This document shows, in pieces, positions 7,611 through 17,767 of a stretch of 64,000 nt of DNA (position 1 is the first letter of the stretch; each line of letters opens with the position of its first letter). This DNA comes from Brevibacillus agri (GTDB lineage: Bacteria; Bacillota; Bacilli; Brevibacillales; Brevibacillaceae). Under the pieces are notes generated by a model, which was given only the letters and a program-made list of their open reading frames with translations, had not been told where the DNA came from and did not search any database. The position numbers and the translations under genes are program-made. The stretch spans positions 3,867,001 through 3,931,000 of the forward strand of contig NZ_CP026363.1 in assembly GCF_004117055.1 (NCBI RefSeq). The letters run 5' to 3'.

Positions 7611-9986
7611 TTATGTATCCAATTGTTGGGTATTCCAAGACAGTCCGGCAGGCGAGATAATCAACGTAATCGCACCGTGCCGATCTGTCCGGTAAATCGT
7701 GGTGCCGTATTTCCCCAAACGCTGCAGCACCTGGACGGCAGGATGTCCATACCGATTGTTCACCCCTGCCGAAATGACCGCTGCTTTGGGAGCCGTCGCC
7801 GCCAGCAGCTCCTCGGTACTTGAAGTATTGCTGCCGTGGTGGGCGACCTTCAATACATCTACGGGTGACAGGCCGTTTTGGACGAGCACTGCTTCTCCGC
7901 TTCGTTCGATGTCGCCTGTAAACAAAACCGTTTTGTTGTATGCGGTAAGCTGAAGAACGACGGAGGCGTCGTTGCCGCGGAGTGTCGTTTCTCCAGGATG
8001 AAGCCATTTCCATTCGATTTCCGGTCCATCTGACCATACCTGACCGGGAGTGCCAGTCGTGATCGGGACGCCTCTTTCGCGAAAAAGCTCGCGAATCTGT
8101 GCTTCCTTTGCTTCAGGCACTTGTCCGTTCACCAGTACCTCCCCGAAAGAAAAGCGGGAAACCAGCGCTTCCATTCCTCCAATGTGGTCCAGGTCGCCAT
8201 GCGTCATGATGGCACGATCAATTTTTTCGATCCCACGCGCCATGAGAAACGGGAGAACGACGTCCTTGCCTACTTCAAAAGGGTCGCGCTTCTCCATCCA
8301 CGGTTCCGCTGCCGGATGGCGCATTGTCCCACCTGCATCCATTAAGTATACCTTCTCGGTGCCAATTTCGACAACGATGGAATCCCCTTGCCCGACATCG
8401 AGGAAGGTAATCCGCACTTCATCGCTGCCTGCAAGCGGCTGGCGTGCCGCGACCAAAAGCCCGAGAAATAAGGCCAAACAAAGCGCAACGTCTTGTTTGC
8501 GGTGGTAGCCGCGATTCCATAATATGGGCAGCATCCCGAGAAAACAGGCGTACAGAAGTAGCCACCACCACTTTGGATGCGGCCAGTAGGTAAATGGAAT
8601 CACCTGTTGATCCAGTGCGTACAGCGGCTCGTGAATCCAGCCGAGCAGGCGGGTCGTAAGCCAGACAGGAACGGCCGCAAGCGCCGGATGGACGAGAGCA
8701 AGCACGATCGCGATGTAGCCGAGCGGCAGGACGAGCAAGGAAAGCACAGGTGTAGCCAGGAGGTTGACCAGCCAGGACAGCGGCGAAAACTGATGAAAGT
8801 GATAGATGAGAAACGGAAAAGAGACGAGTTGGGCGGAAAACGTGACCGCAACGAGCGTCCTGATCCAGACAGGTACCCGCTCAAACACGTGCAGGCTGTA
8901 CGGGACAAACAGAATAAGCCCCAGCGTGACCGCAAAAGACAGTTGAAACCCGACATGCCACAACTGGTACGGATTTACCGCAAGCATGACCAGCAAGGCA
9001 CCTGCCCAAACTTCTTTTCCATCCAGCCTTTTTCCTGCCACCTGGCAAACAAGCCCGACACCGCCCATCAAGCCGGAGCGGACAGCCGATGCGCTCGCCC
9101 CGACCAGCAGGACATATCCGACGAGCAAAGAAACAGTCGCAAAAAGCCCCCACCTGCGGCTTACTCCCAGCCTGTCCAGACACCACATGAACATCGAGGT
9201 GACCAGCGTCACATGCAAGCCGGAAATCGCGAGAACGTGGCTGAGTCCCAAATTGGCGTACATCGATTCCAGCTCAGGCGTCACGTCTTGGCCAAGCCCC
9301 AGCAGCAATGACTTCATATAACCGGCTGTTTCCCGATCGGCAAACAAGCTTTCGATCCGCTCGGCCCCCGCCTTTTGCCACTCCTGAAAACTCCCTTGAA
9401 TGCTCGCTGCCGCCTCTACCCTCGCGTCCCGGAAGGCTGTCTCCGCCACGACGTGTACCCCTTGCCAGTGCAGGTAGCGCGCATAGTCAAAGGCGTGCGG
9501 GTTGCGCGCTCCTTGCGGCAGTCCGAGCCGGGCAAGTGCCACAAGCTCGCTGCCTGTGCGCCACTTCTCGACTGCTGCCGCTTCCTCCGCTGCACTCAAT
9601 TTGACGCGCAGAACGATCGTTTCGTTTAGGCCAAGCTGCTGCCAGCTTTCGCCCTCTTCGCGCCACTGGCCCACATCCGCAAAGAAGCGGGCGACATCGC
9701 CGTCCCGTTTGACGCCAGAAGCGATTTCTCCGCGCACCCATACGGTTCGCTCCTGTGCCGCCAACGGTTTCATTTCCGACTGCTGGAGAATCTCGTACCC
9801 ATAAAAATAGAGACCTGCTAGAATAGAGAGGAAGGAGTAAACAGCGAGGCGGCCTCGATAGGCGCGCGGAACAAACGCAGCCGCTGCCGCCCACGCCCCG
9901 GCCGCTCCGAGCAGCCAGACGGGATGCGCATACGCCGACAGGAGCAAGCCGCTCATCACGGCCAAGCTCGCATTCCAAAGTGACAT
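7611..9986 (-). CDS. comEC: DNA-uptake channel protein ComEC/Rec2
   Basis: A 791-residue polytopic membrane protein that carries single-stranded DNA across the membrane during transformation. The N-terminal DUF4131 membrane/OB region is followed by the Competence domain with many hydrophobic segments, entered at about LSHVLAISGLHVTL, then a C-terminal metallo-beta-lactamase-like domain with LDVGQGDS and THGDLDHIGG, implicated in degrading the non-transported strand. ATG at 9986 follows GGAGGGGGAGACG; the frame further upstream is unrelated. Unlike B. subtilis it is not preceded on its own strand by comEA and comEB. Confidence 0.95.
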   Translation of the reverse strand: MSLWNASLAVMSGLLLSAYAHPVWLLGAAGAWAAAAAFVPRAYRGRLAVYSFLSILAGLYFYGYEILQQSEMKPLAAQERTVWVRGEIASGVKRDGDVARFFADVGQWREEGESWQQLGLNETIVLRVKLSAAEEAAAVEKWRTGSELVALARLGLPQGARNPHAFDYARYLHWQGVHVVAETAFRDARVEAAASIQGSFQEWQKAGAERIESLFADRETAGYMKSLLLGLGQDVTPELESMYANLGLSHVLAISGLHVTLVTSMFMWCLDRLGVSRRWGLFATVSLLVGYVLLVGASASAVRSGLMGGVGLVCQVAGKRLDGKEVWAGALLVMLAVNPYQLWHVGFQLSFAVTLGLILFVPYSLHVFERVPVWIRTLVAVTFSAQLVSFPFLIYHFHQFSPLSWLVNLLATPVLSLLVLPLGYIAIVLALVHPALAAVPVWLTTRLLGWIHEPLYALDQQVIPFTYWPHPKWWWLLLYACFLGMLPILWNRGYHRKQDVALCLALFLGLLVAARQPLAGSDEVRITFLDVGQGDSIVVEIGTEKVYLMDAGGTMRHPAAEPWMEKRDPFEVGKDVVLPFLMARGIEKIDRAIMTHGDLDHIGGMEALVSRFSFGEVLVNGQVPEAKEAQIRELFRERGVPITTGTPGQVWSDGPEIEWKWLHPGETTLRGNDASVVLQLTAYNKTVLFTGDIERSGEAVLVQNGLSPVDVLKVAHHGSNTSSTEELLAATAPKAAVISAGVNNRYGHPAVQVLQRLGKYGTTIYRTDRHGAITLIISPAGLSWNTQQLDT

Positions 9987-10201
9987 CGTCTCCCCCTCCG
10001 TCCATTTGTCGAACTGTTCTTTTCCTGCGGAGAGTATATCCCCTGACAGGCGGACAAAAATAGAAGAGACGAGGGTCCTTTTTCCCCCTGGCTGTGCAAC
10101 CGTTTTGCGCACAGGACCGGGCATCCAGAAGAGATTGCGCCAACTTGCGATACGTGATAGAGTTAGCAGGAGCAATCCAGTGAGAGGAAGAGTCATTTCA
10201 T

Positions 10202-12127
10202 ATGTGTGGAATCGTAACACTCTACAACAAGCGGCAAATGCCAGTTAGACAAGAAGCGATCAGCGCGATGACTGGTGTCATCCTGCACCGTGGTCCAGAT
10301 GACGATGGTTTTCATCTCGAAGACAACATCGCCCTGGGCTTTCGTCGTTTAAGCATCATCGACGTGGAAGGCGGGCATCAACCGCTGTTTAACGAAACGC
10401 GTGACATCTGGATTATTGGCAACGGAGAAATTTACAACTACAAGGAATTGCAGCAATGGTTAAAGGACGCCGGTCACGTATTCCATACCGATTCTGATAT
10501 TGAAACCATCCTTCACCTCTATGAAGAGGTAGGGACGGACGCGCCCAAGCACTTGCGCGGGATGTTCGGCTTTACCATTTACGACTCGCGCAAAAAACGG
10601 CTGTTTGGCGCGCGCGACCATTTTGGGATCAAGCCGCTCTACTATGTGGAAACGAATGATTCCATCGGCGTCGCCAGCGAGATCAAAAGCCTGCTGGAGC
10701 TACCCGGCTTTACGCGCGAGGTGAACCACAACGGCTTTTACCACTATTTGACTTTCCAATACGTTCCTGATCCCGAAACGATGTATCAGGGCATATTCCG
10801 CATCCCGCCAGCCCACTCGTTCATCATCGAGAACGACCAGATCAAGCTGGAGCGTTACTGGGACGTGGAGTTCAAGCCAGACGAGAGCAAGCCGTTCTCG
10901 TACTTCGTGGAAGGGACTCGCAGCGTGATGCTGGAATCCATCGACAAGCACCGGATCAGCGAGGTTCCGCGCGGCGCTTTCCTTTCCAGCGGCGTCGATT
11001 CCAGCAGCATCGTCGCCATGCTGCGCACCTTTGAGCCTGTGAAAACTTTTTCCGTCGGCTCGGACATTCCTGGTTACAGCGAGCTGGACTTCGCGAAGCG
11101 GACGGCTGCCTTTTTGGGCACCGAGCACTTCGAGCGGGTCGTCAACGCCCAGCAGTACATGGATGAACTGCCACGCCTCATCTGGCACCAGGACGAACCG
11201 GTAGCGGACCCTTCCGCCATCCTGCTCTACTTCGTCGCGCAAATGGCGAGCGAGCACGTCACCGTCGTCTTGTCCGGCGAAGGCGCCGATGAGTTTTTCG
11301 GCGGGTACAACATTTACCGGGAGCCTAGCTCGCTCAAGATGTTTTCCGGCATGCCTGGCTGGATGCGCCAGTCGATCGGTTACATGGCACAGCGCCTGCC
11401 CGATCAGGTAAAAGGGAAAAACTTCCTCATCCGCGGCTCGAAGACGGTGGAACAGCGCTTTTTCGGCAACGCCCTGATCTTCAGCGAAGAGATGAAAAGA
11501 CGCGTCGTGATGGACGACATCGCCCGTTCCGAATCGTACGTCTCGCCGTTTACGATCACAGAAGAGATTTACAAGCGCGCTTCCCAGTACGATGACGTGA
11601 CCAAGATGCAGTATTTGGACATTCACACCTGGCTGCGCGGAAACATTTTGATGAAAGCCGACAAAATGACGATGGCAAACTCATTGGAGCTGCGCGTTCC
11701 TTTCATCGACCTGAAAGTGTTCGAGTTCGCCGCTACCATTCCGACGAAGTACAAGATCGCCAACGGCACGACCAAGCACGTGCTGCGCGAAGCGATGAAA
11801 GACTTCCTGCCGCCGGAAATCAAGTCGAAGAAGAAGCTTGGCTTCCCGGTTCCGACTCGCCATTGGCTGAAAAACGAATTTTACAAATGGGCAAAAGAGA
11901 TCATTTTCGAATCGAAGGTAGACAATTTGATTAATAAGGCCTACGTGCTCTACATGCTCGACGAACACCGTGAAGGAAATGCCGACTATAGTCGCAAAAT
12001 CTGGACGATCCTCGTTTTCATGCTGTGGCACCAAATCTTTATCGAGCAAAAATATACGTTCGATCCGTACGTCAGCCCGAATGTAGACATTCGCCGCAAG
12101 AAAAATTCGCTGCAGCATATCGGCTAA
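10202..12127 (+). CDS. asnB: Asparagine synthase (glutamine-hydrolysing)
   Basis: A 641-residue enzyme making asparagine from aspartate, ATP and glutamine. The N-terminal Cys (MCGIVTLYN) is the glutaminase nucleophile, with HRGPDDDG and NGEIYN of the class II amidotransferase domain. The synthetase domain has the PP-loop variant SSGVDSSS (usually SGGxDS), then SGEGADEFFGGYN and KADKMTMANSLELRVPF. The whole length resembles B. subtilis AsnO, a sporulation-associated paralogue, more than amino-acid-biosynthetic AsnB; that judgement is from memory of the sequence. It sits inside the comE locus, between divergent comEC and comEA, which is unusual. Confidence 0.95.
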   Translation: MCGIVTLYNKRQMPVRQEAISAMTGVILHRGPDDDGFHLEDNIALGFRRLSIIDVEGGHQPLFNETRDIWIIGNGEIYNYKELQQWLKDAGHVFHTDSDIETILHLYEEVGTDAPKHLRGMFGFTIYDSRKKRLFGARDHFGIKPLYYVETNDSIGVASEIKSLLELPGFTREVNHNGFYHYLTFQYVPDPETMYQGIFRIPPAHSFIIENDQIKLERYWDVEFKPDESKPFSYFVEGTRSVMLESIDKHRISEVPRGAFLSSGVDSSSIVAMLRTFEPVKTFSVGSDIPGYSELDFAKRTAAFLGTEHFERVVNAQQYMDELPRLIWHQDEPVADPSAILLYFVAQMASEHVTVVLSGEGADEFFGGYNIYREPSSLKMFSGMPGWMRQSIGYMAQRLPDQVKGKNFLIRGSKTVEQRFFGNALIFSEEMKRRVVMDDIARSESYVSPFTITEEIYKRASQYDDVTKMQYLDIHTWLRGNILMKADKMTMANSLELRVPFIDLKVFEFAATIPTKYKIANGTTKHVLREAMKDFLPPEIKSKKKLGFPVPTRHWLKNEFYKWAKEIIFESKVDNLINKAYVLYMLDEHREGNADYSRKIWTILVFMLWHQIFIEQKYTFDPYVSPNVDIRRKKNSLQHIG

Positions 12128-12250
12128 AAGCCGGTAGCGTGCCTACGCAAAAATATTTGCAGACCCTCTTTTACTTTTCGTAGATTGTGACTAGAGAATG
12201 CTATTACTCTATTTCACAAGCAGACGCGAGGTAAGGGAGGGTCTTTTGCT

Positions 12251-13003
12251 ATGCTGTTGGATTGGTGGGAACGTCATCGACGCCTGGTCCTGATCGTGGC
12301 GGCGACCTTGTTTGTGGCCGTCAGCTTTTGGCTCTACCAGGGGGAGCAGCGGGCAGAGACCGTCGGTGTACCGCTCGTTTCCTCTGCCTATGCGGAAAGG
12401 GAGCGCGTCGGGCAGCCGGAAACTGCCCTACAGAAACGGGAGCCTGTCCTTGACCAACCATCTGATGCGCACGCCCGCAGCGAAGCGGAAGCCGCAGTCG
12501 AACGAAAGCCCGCCCCTCCGCCTCTCTACGTCGACGTAAAGGGCAAGGTGAAACAGCCGGGACTGTACCGCTTCACGCCGGGCATGCGCGTAGCGGACGC
12601 GATCGAACAGGCTGGCGGCGCCCTGCCCGAAGCGGACCTCGATCAAATCAATCTGGCTGAGCCGTTGGCAGATGGGACTGCGCTTTTGGTTCCGGCAAAA
12701 GGCAGCGCGACTGGCGGGCCTGGATCGGCAGTTGGCGCGCCTCCCCTTTCGCCAGTGCCCGCGAGCGTGACCCGTGCTGCGGGGACTGGCGGCGCTGTGC
12801 CAAAAGCCAAGCTGCTCAATCTCAACACAGCGACCGTCGAGGAACTGATGAGCTTGCCAGGAATCGGGGAGGCGCGAGCAAAAGCGATTTTGGACTACCG
12901 TTCGCAAGTCGGCCGCTTCCGTTCCGCCGACGAATTGAAAAAGGTTTCTGGGATCGGGGCAAAGATGTTCGAGCGGATCAAAGACCAGATCGTTGCGCAA
13001 TAA
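12251..13003 (+). CDS. comEA: Competence DNA receptor ComEA
   Basis: A 250-residue membrane-anchored DNA-binding protein of the transformation machinery. An N-terminal membrane segment (LVLIVAATLFVAVSFWLY, about 12-29) is followed by a linker, an SLBB/oligomerisation domain (LYVDVKGKVKQPGLYRF) and a C-terminal helix-hairpin-helix pair (LNLNTATVEELMSLPGIGEA, then LKKVSGIGAKMFERIKDQI) that binds double-stranded DNA. ATG at 12251 follows AGGGAGGG. comER lies 71 bases downstream on the same strand; comEB is not present here. Confidence 0.94.
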   Translation: MLLDWWERHRRLVLIVAATLFVAVSFWLYQGEQRAETVGVPLVSSAYAERERVGQPETALQKREPVLDQPSDAHARSEAEAAVERKPAPPPLYVDVKGKVKQPGLYRFTPGMRVADAIEQAGGALPEADLDQINLAEPLADGTALLVPAKGSATGGPGSAVGAPPLSPVPASVTRAAGTGGAVPKAKLLNLNTATVEELMSLPGIGEARAKAILDYRSQVGRFRSADELKKVSGIGAKMFERIKDQIVAQ

Positions 13004-13074
13004 AGCACTGTCCGGTCATGATTGCCGATCTTCTCACATAGAATGGGGAAAGAATATCGGAGGGAGGTATGCCC

Positions 13075-13908
13075 ATGGATAAAATCGGGTTCATTGGTAC
13101 GGGCAGCATGGGCAGTATCTTGATTGAAGCATTGCTGTCCGCCAAAGCGCTGTCTCCCAGCCAGATCACCATCAGCAACCGCACGATCGAAAAAGCCGAA
13201 CAGCTCGCTAAGCGGCTTGGCGGGCTGGCGGTCGCCCATAGCAATGTGGATTTGGCCAGAGAAGCCGACATGATCCTGCTGTGCGTCAAGCCGCTGGAGT
13301 ACAGCGTGCTGCTCGAGCAACTCGCCCCTGTCCTGACGGCGGAACAGCTTATCGTCACGATCACCAGTCCGATCAAGCTGGAGCATCTTGAGTCAAAAGT
13401 ACCTTGCGCCATCGCCCGGGTCGTTCCGAGCATTACCAACGCGGCGCAGAGCGGCGCGAGCCTGTGCGAATTCGGTGCGCGCGTCGACGAAGAGCAGCGC
13501 CATTATATTCGCAACCTGTTTGCCCACATCAGCACGCCTGTCGAGATCACCGCGCCTTTCTTGCGAATCACTTCCGACATCGCCAGTTGCGGCCCTGCCT
13601 TTTTGAGCTATATTTTGCAGCAGATGATTCAGGATGCCGTCGAAGAGACAGGCATCTCGACAGAAGCCGCTACTTATTTGACCTCGCAGATGCTGATCGG
13701 AGTGGCCGATCTGTTGCGCGAAGAAAAATTCACGCTCCCTTCCTTGCAGCAGCGCGTCTGCGTCCCCGGAGGAATCACCGGCGAAGGGCTGATTCCTTTG
13801 CAAAGCAAGCTGCCCGGCATTTTTGCAGAGGTATTCCGGCGCACGCGCGCGAAGTTCGCCGAGGATCAGGAACTGCTCGACCGTTATTTGAACGAACAGC
13901 CGCAGTAG
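13075..13908 (+). CDS. comER: ComER, pyrroline-5-carboxylate reductase family protein
   Basis: A 277-residue member of the ProC-like NAD(P) oxidoreductase family. The Rossmann motif GFIGTGSMGS is at the N-terminus, CVKPLEY follows the second strand, and the C-terminal dimerisation domain contains VCVPGGITGEGL, as in ProC. Position next to comEA marks it as ComER. The family's role in competence is unclear; comER has been linked to biofilm and sporulation timing in B. subtilis. ATG at 13075 has GGAGGT 7 bases upstream; an ATG at 13069 is too close. In B. subtilis comER is divergent from comEA, here it is co-directional. Confidence 0.85.
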   Translation: MDKIGFIGTGSMGSILIEALLSAKALSPSQITISNRTIEKAEQLAKRLGGLAVAHSNVDLAREADMILLCVKPLEYSVLLEQLAPVLTAEQLIVTITSPIKLEHLESKVPCAIARVVPSITNAAQSGASLCEFGARVDEEQRHYIRNLFAHISTPVEITAPFLRITSDIASCGPAFLSYILQQMIQDAVEETGISTEAATYLTSQMLIGVADLLREEKFTLPSLQQRVCVPGGITGEGLIPLQSKLPGIFAEVFRRTRAKFAEDQELLDRYLNEQPQ

Positions 13909-13992
13909 CTGCGAGAGCGTGGGTTGCTTGCAGTTGCGAGCCTTGCAGAGCGACGACAAGCACGCTGTCAGTATCAGAAAACTGGCAGTACG

Positions 13993-14040
13993 AAAAAAGG
14001 AGCGGAAACCTGTTATTCAAACAGGCTCCACTCCTTTTTC
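13993..14040 (+). terminator. Terminator after comER
   Basis: AAAAAGGAGcGGAaACCTGTT...AACAGGctCCactCCTTTTT forms a long, slightly bulged hairpin ending in a T run, about 85 bases past comER. The A/T flanks would also allow action on leuS read-out. Confidence 0.7.
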
Positions 14041-14164
14041 CTTTCACCTCTCACCCGCTTGCCATCACGAGAGGATGACAAGCCGACGGTGAGCGATAGA
14101 CGCTTTTCGTGCGACTAGCGAGTCGTTTATCTGGCCCGCCTTCTGGATCTTGCGTCTAATCCGA

Positions 14165-16582
14165 CTAACGAACCACAATATTAACCAGCTTGCCAGGCAC
14201 GGCGATGATTTTGACGATTGTCTTGCCTTCGATCAGTTCCTTAATCAGCTCGTTGCTGAGTGCCAGCTCCTCCATTTGTTCCTTGGTCGAGTCGGAGGCA
14301 ATGAGCATTTTTTCCTTGTTTTTGCCGTTGATCTGGATGACGATTTCCACTTCGTCCTCGACCAGCTTCGACTCGTCGTAGGTTGGCCATGGCTCGTAAG
14401 CGATTGTATCGTTGTGGCCGAGTTTTTCCCACAGTTCCTCGCCCAAGTGCGGGGCGATCGGGGACAGCATTTTCACGAAGTCTTCCATGTATTTTTTCGG
14501 CAGGACGTCTGCTTTGTACGCTTCGTTGACGAATACCATCAACTGGGAGATCCCTGTATTGAAGCGCAGGCCCTCGTAGTCTTCCGTCACTTTTTTCACG
14601 GTTTGATGGTAGACGCGCTCCATGCTGGTCGGTTTGTTCGTATCGACGATTTTCGGGTTCAGCTCGCCGTTGTCTTGAACGAACAGGCGGTACACGCGGT
14701 CCAGGAAGCGGCGCGCGCCATCGAGACCTTTTGTCGACCAGGCGATGGATGCATCCAGCGGCCCCATGAACATTTCGTACAGGCGGAGCGTGTCGGCACC
14801 ATGGCTGTTGACGATATCGTCCGGGTTGACGACGTTGCCTTTGGACTTGCTCATTTTTTCGTTGTTTTCACCGAGGATCATGCCTTGGTTAAACAGCTTC
14901 TGGAATGGCTCCTTGGTTGGCACGACGCCGATGTCGTACAGGAATTTGTGCCAGAAGCGGGAGTAGAGCAAGTGCAATACAGCGTGCTCTGCACCGCCGA
15001 TGTAGATGTCGACTGGCAGCCATTGTTTCAGCTTTTCCGGATCGGCCAAAGCTTTGTCGTTGTGCGGGTCGATAAAGCGCAGGAAGTACCAGCAACTGCC
15101 CGCCCATTGCGGCATGGTGTTCGTCTCGCGGCGCGCTTTCTTGCCGGTTTCCGGATCGACGGTGTTCAGCCAGTCGGTGATGTTGGCGAGCGGCGATTCG
15201 CCTGTGCCGGACGGCTTGATTTCTTTTGTTTTAGGCAGCATGATCGGCAATTCGGATTCTGGCACAGTTTTCATTGTGCCGTCTTCCAGATGCAGGATTG
15301 GAATTGGCTCGCCCCAGTAGCGTTGACGGCTGAACAGCCAGTCGCGCAGACGGTAGGTCACTTTGCGGCTGCCTTTGCCTTCTTTCTCCAGCCATTCGAT
15401 CATTTTGTTGATCGCCTGTTCTTTGTTCAGGCCATCGAGCATGCCGGAGTTGATGTGTTCTCCGTCGCCTGTGTACGCTTCCTTGGAAATGTCTCCGCCT
15501 GCGATGACCGCTTTGATTGGCAGATCAAACGTCTTGGCGAACTCGTAGTCGCGCTCATCGTGCGCCGGTACAGCCATGATCGAGCCTGTTCCGTAGCTAA
15601 TCAGCACGTAATCGGCAATCCAGATCGGCAGACGTTCGCCGTTAACCGGGTTGATCGCATAGGCGCCTGTGAATACCCCTGTCTTTTCTTTCGCCAGGTC
15701 GGTACGCTCCAGATCGCTTTTGTGCTTCGTCTGCTCCAGGTAAGCTTCTACCGCTGCTCTCTGCTCTGGCGTCGTAATCTGTTCCACCAGCTTGTGCTCG
15801 GGAGCGAGTACCGTGTAGGTGGCGCCGTAGAGCGTATCCGGGCGGGTCGTGAAGACAGTAAAGGTCTGGTCGTGTCCCTCAATGGCAAACGTAACCTCTG
15901 CCCCTTCGGAACGGCCGATCCAGTTGCGCTGCATTTCCTTGATGCTCTCCGGCCAGTCCAGCTCTTCCAGGTCTTCGAGCAGTCTTTCCGCATACGCGGT
16001 AATTTTCAATACCCATTGTTTCATCGGGCGGCGTTCGACCGGATGGCCGCCGCGCTCGCTTTTGCCGTCAATGACTTCTTCGTTGGCCAGAACGGTTCCC
16101 AGCGCCGGGCACCAGTTCACGGCTACTTCGTCAACGTAGGCCAGGCCGTGCTCATACAGCTTCGTAAAAATCCACTGGGTCCATTTGTAGTAGTGCGGAT
16201 CGGTCGTGTTGATCTCTCTGTCCCAGTCGTAGGAGAAGCCGAGCGACTTGATTTGGCGGCGGAACGTGTTGATGTTTTTTTCTGTGAACTCCGCAGGGTC
16301 ATTCCCCGTATCGAGCGCGTACTGCTCGGCTGGCAAGCCAAACGCATCCCAGCCCATTGGATGGAGCACGTTGTAGCCTTGCATCCGCTTCATGCGGGAC
16401 AAAATATCGGTAGCCGTATAGCCTTCCGGGTGTCCGACGTGCAGCCCGGCACCAGATGGATACGGGAACATATCGAGTGCGTAAAACTTTTTCTTGTTCG
16501 GGTCCTCAGAAGTTTTGAAGGTCTTGTTTTGCTCCCAGTATTGTTGCCACTTTTTTTCAACATCACGATGACTGAAAACCAT
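14165..16582 (-). CDS. leuS: Leucyl-tRNA synthetase
   Basis: An 805-residue class I aminoacyl-tRNA synthetase charging tRNA-Leu. The HIGH-type motif appears as [16 protein letters not shown] near residue 40, the CP1 editing domain spans roughly 220-420 with the threonine-rich [15 protein letters not shown], and [15 protein letters not shown] is the KMSKS loop near 575. Length is normal. Expression is probably controlled by the leucine-specific T-box leader directly upstream. It is inserted between comER and yqeM, genes that are neighbours in B. subtilis. Confidence 0.98.
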   Translation of the reverse strand: MVFSHRDVEKKWQQYWEQNKTFKTSEDPNKKKFYALDMFPYPSGAGLHVGHPEGYTATDILSRMKRMQGYNVLHPMGWDAFGLPAEQYALDTGNDPAEFTEKNINTFRRQIKSLGFSYDWDREINTTDPHYYKWTQWIFTKLYEHGLAYVDEVAVNWCPALGTVLANEEVIDGKSERGGHPVERRPMKQWVLKITAYAERLLEDLEELDWPESIKEMQRNWIGRSEGAEVTFAIEGHDQTFTVFTTRPDTLYGATYTVLAPEHKLVEQITTPEQRAAVEAYLEQTKHKSDLERTDLAKEKTGVFTGAYAINPVNGERLPIWIADYVLISYGTGSIMAVPAHDERDYEFAKTFDLPIKAVIAGGDISKEAYTGDGEHINSGMLDGLNKEQAINKMIEWLEKEGKGSRKVTYRLRDWLFSRQRYWGEPIPILHLEDGTMKTVPESELPIMLPKTKEIKPSGTGESPLANITDWLNTVDPETGKKARRETNTMPQWAGSCWYFLRFIDPHNDKALADPEKLKQWLPVDIYIGGAEHAVLHLLYSRFWHKFLYDIGVVPTKEPFQKLFNQGMILGENNEKMSKSKGNVVNPDDIVNSHGADTLRLYEMFMGPLDASIAWSTKGLDGARRFLDRVYRLFVQDNGELNPKIVDTNKPTSMERVYHQTVKKVTEDYEGLRFNTGISQLMVFVNEAYKADVLPKKYMEDFVKMLSPIAPHLGEELWEKLGHNDTIAYEPWPTYDESKLVEDEVEIVIQINGKNKEKMLIASDSTKEQMEELALSNELIKELIEGKTIVKIIAVPGKLVNIVVR

Positions 16583-16689
16583 GGTAGAGCACTCCCATCT
16601 TGAAATAGGTAAAAAATGAAAACTCGGCTACACCGAGCCATTGGCGTAGCCTTCGTTGCACTTATACCGGATAAGAATCTGTACATTCC

Positions 16690-16984
16690 GGTCCAGTATA
16701 AAGAAAACCCCACGTCCCCAGTCGTTCTACGAAAGGGACGAGAGGTTTGTTTATATTCCCGCGGTACCACCCAGATTGGCGAATGAAAAAGCATTCACCC
16801 ACTTGAAATCCGTAACGGGGATGAGCCGCCTGCCCTTACGCAACCATGTACACATGGCCTTCGGGGCAAGTGCTGGGAGGCGAGTTCAGATAGTCCCGGG
16901 TTGACTTGCACCTGCCGTCAACTCTCTGTATGCGCGGGGCATATTCCTACTATTCCTCTTAAACGCGTCGAAATTTGTAGTTAT
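16690..16984 (-). promoter_or_regulatory. Leucine T-box riboswitch leader of leuS
   Basis: The conserved T-box GGGTGGTACCGCGGGAA lies at 16773-16757 (minus strand). Upstream is stem I with an AGAGAG element and a specifier loop reading GAACTC, where CTC (16884-16882) would be the leucine specifier codon. Downstream is a GC-rich terminator hairpin. Uncharged tRNA-Leu would stabilise the antiterminator and switch on leuS. The specifier assignment is by pattern, not folding. Confidence 0.9.
16704..16748 (-). terminator. T-box intrinsic terminator
   Basis: Minus-strand stem AACCTCTCGTCCC / GGGGACGTGGGGTT with a loop of about 15 bases, followed by TTTT. It overlaps the alternative antiterminator pairing of the T-box sequence just upstream. 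Confidence 0.8.
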
Positions 16985-16990
16985 AACGCC

Positions 16991-17020
16991 ATTATAGTCA
17001 ATATAAACCAACCGTGTCAA
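16991..17020 (-). promoter_or_regulatory. Predicted SigA promoter of the leuS leader
   Basis: Minus-strand TTGACA (17020-17015) and TATAAT (16996-16991), both perfect consensus, spacer 18. Transcription would start near 16984, giving a leader of about 400 bases to leuS. Confidence 0.85.
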
Positions 17021-17023
17021 ACC

Positions 17024-17761
17024 CTACGGCTTGCGAGCGGCAAAAAATAAGCGTTCGCTCGCTTCCTGCGGCGGCAAATCCGAATAGTCTGCCGTAATGA
17101 CGATGTCCGTGAAGCCCGCGTCGGCCAGCCAGCGCATCAGTTGGACCGGCTGGTAGGCTCTTTGCCAATGCTCCTCCTCCAGCCGCTCGTACAAGCCGTT
17201 TGGCTGGCGGACGAAAAAGGTGAGCTGGTGCTCTACCTCCAGGCGCAGCGGATCGCAAAAACATTGCCAAATGTACGAAACCTCATCGTCGACGTAGGTG
17301 AATGTCTCGTCGCCGAAAATATGCAGCATTTTGTACGGGCTGTGCACATCGAACAAAAAGCTTCCCCCGGGAGCAAGGTGAGCGAAGACGCGCCGAAACG
17401 TCTCCTGCACGTCCGCTTCTTCTGTCAGGTAGCTGAGAGAGTCGCACAAGGAAATGACCGCGTCCGCCTCCGGCAAGGAAAGCTCGCGCATATCCTGCTC
17501 GACCCACGCCACCTCTACTTGCTCCTGCCGCATTTTGTCGTAGGCAATCGCCAGCATCTCGGCGGACAGATCGACGCCCGTGACCCGATAGCCGCGCTTG
17601 GCCAGCGGAATCGCAATCGATCCCGTCCCGCAGCCCAGATCAATGACTCGTTTTGGGGCCTCTCCCTTTTGCCAGGTGCGCTCGACCCAGTCCAGCCATT
17701 GATCGTAGGGGGTGTCCGCCATCAGCCTGTCGTAAACTGCGGCCATGTGTGCGTACGCCAT
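17024..17761 (-). CDS. yqeM: YqeM-like SAM-dependent methyltransferase
   Basis: A 245-residue class I methyltransferase. Motif I is VIDLGCGTGSIAIPLAK near residue 40, followed by VTGVDLSAEMLAIA (acidic ribose-binding loop) and DAVISLCDSLSYL. The C-terminal part has strands typical of the small-molecule or carboxyl methyltransferase YqeM group. The substrate is unknown. Last gene of the yqeG-yqeM operon, six bases after rsfS. Confidence 0.85.
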   Translation of the reverse strand: MAYAHMAAVYDRLMADTPYDQWLDWVERTWQKGEAPKRVIDLGCGTGSIAIPLAKRGYRVTGVDLSAEMLAIAYDKMRQEQVEVAWVEQDMRELSLPEADAVISLCDSLSYLTEEADVQETFRRVFAHLAPGGSFLFDVHSPYKMLHIFGDETFTYVDDEVSYIWQCFCDPLRLEVEHQLTFFVRQPNGLYERLEEEHWQRAYQPVQLMRWLADAGFTDIVITADYSDLPPQEASERLFFAARKP

Positions 17762-17767
17762 CCGTTT

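Noticed and set aside
14150-16603. 817-codon plus-strand open frame opposite leuS
   Set aside because: Antisense shadow of a well-conserved synthetase gene; GC-rich third positions keep the complementary frame open.
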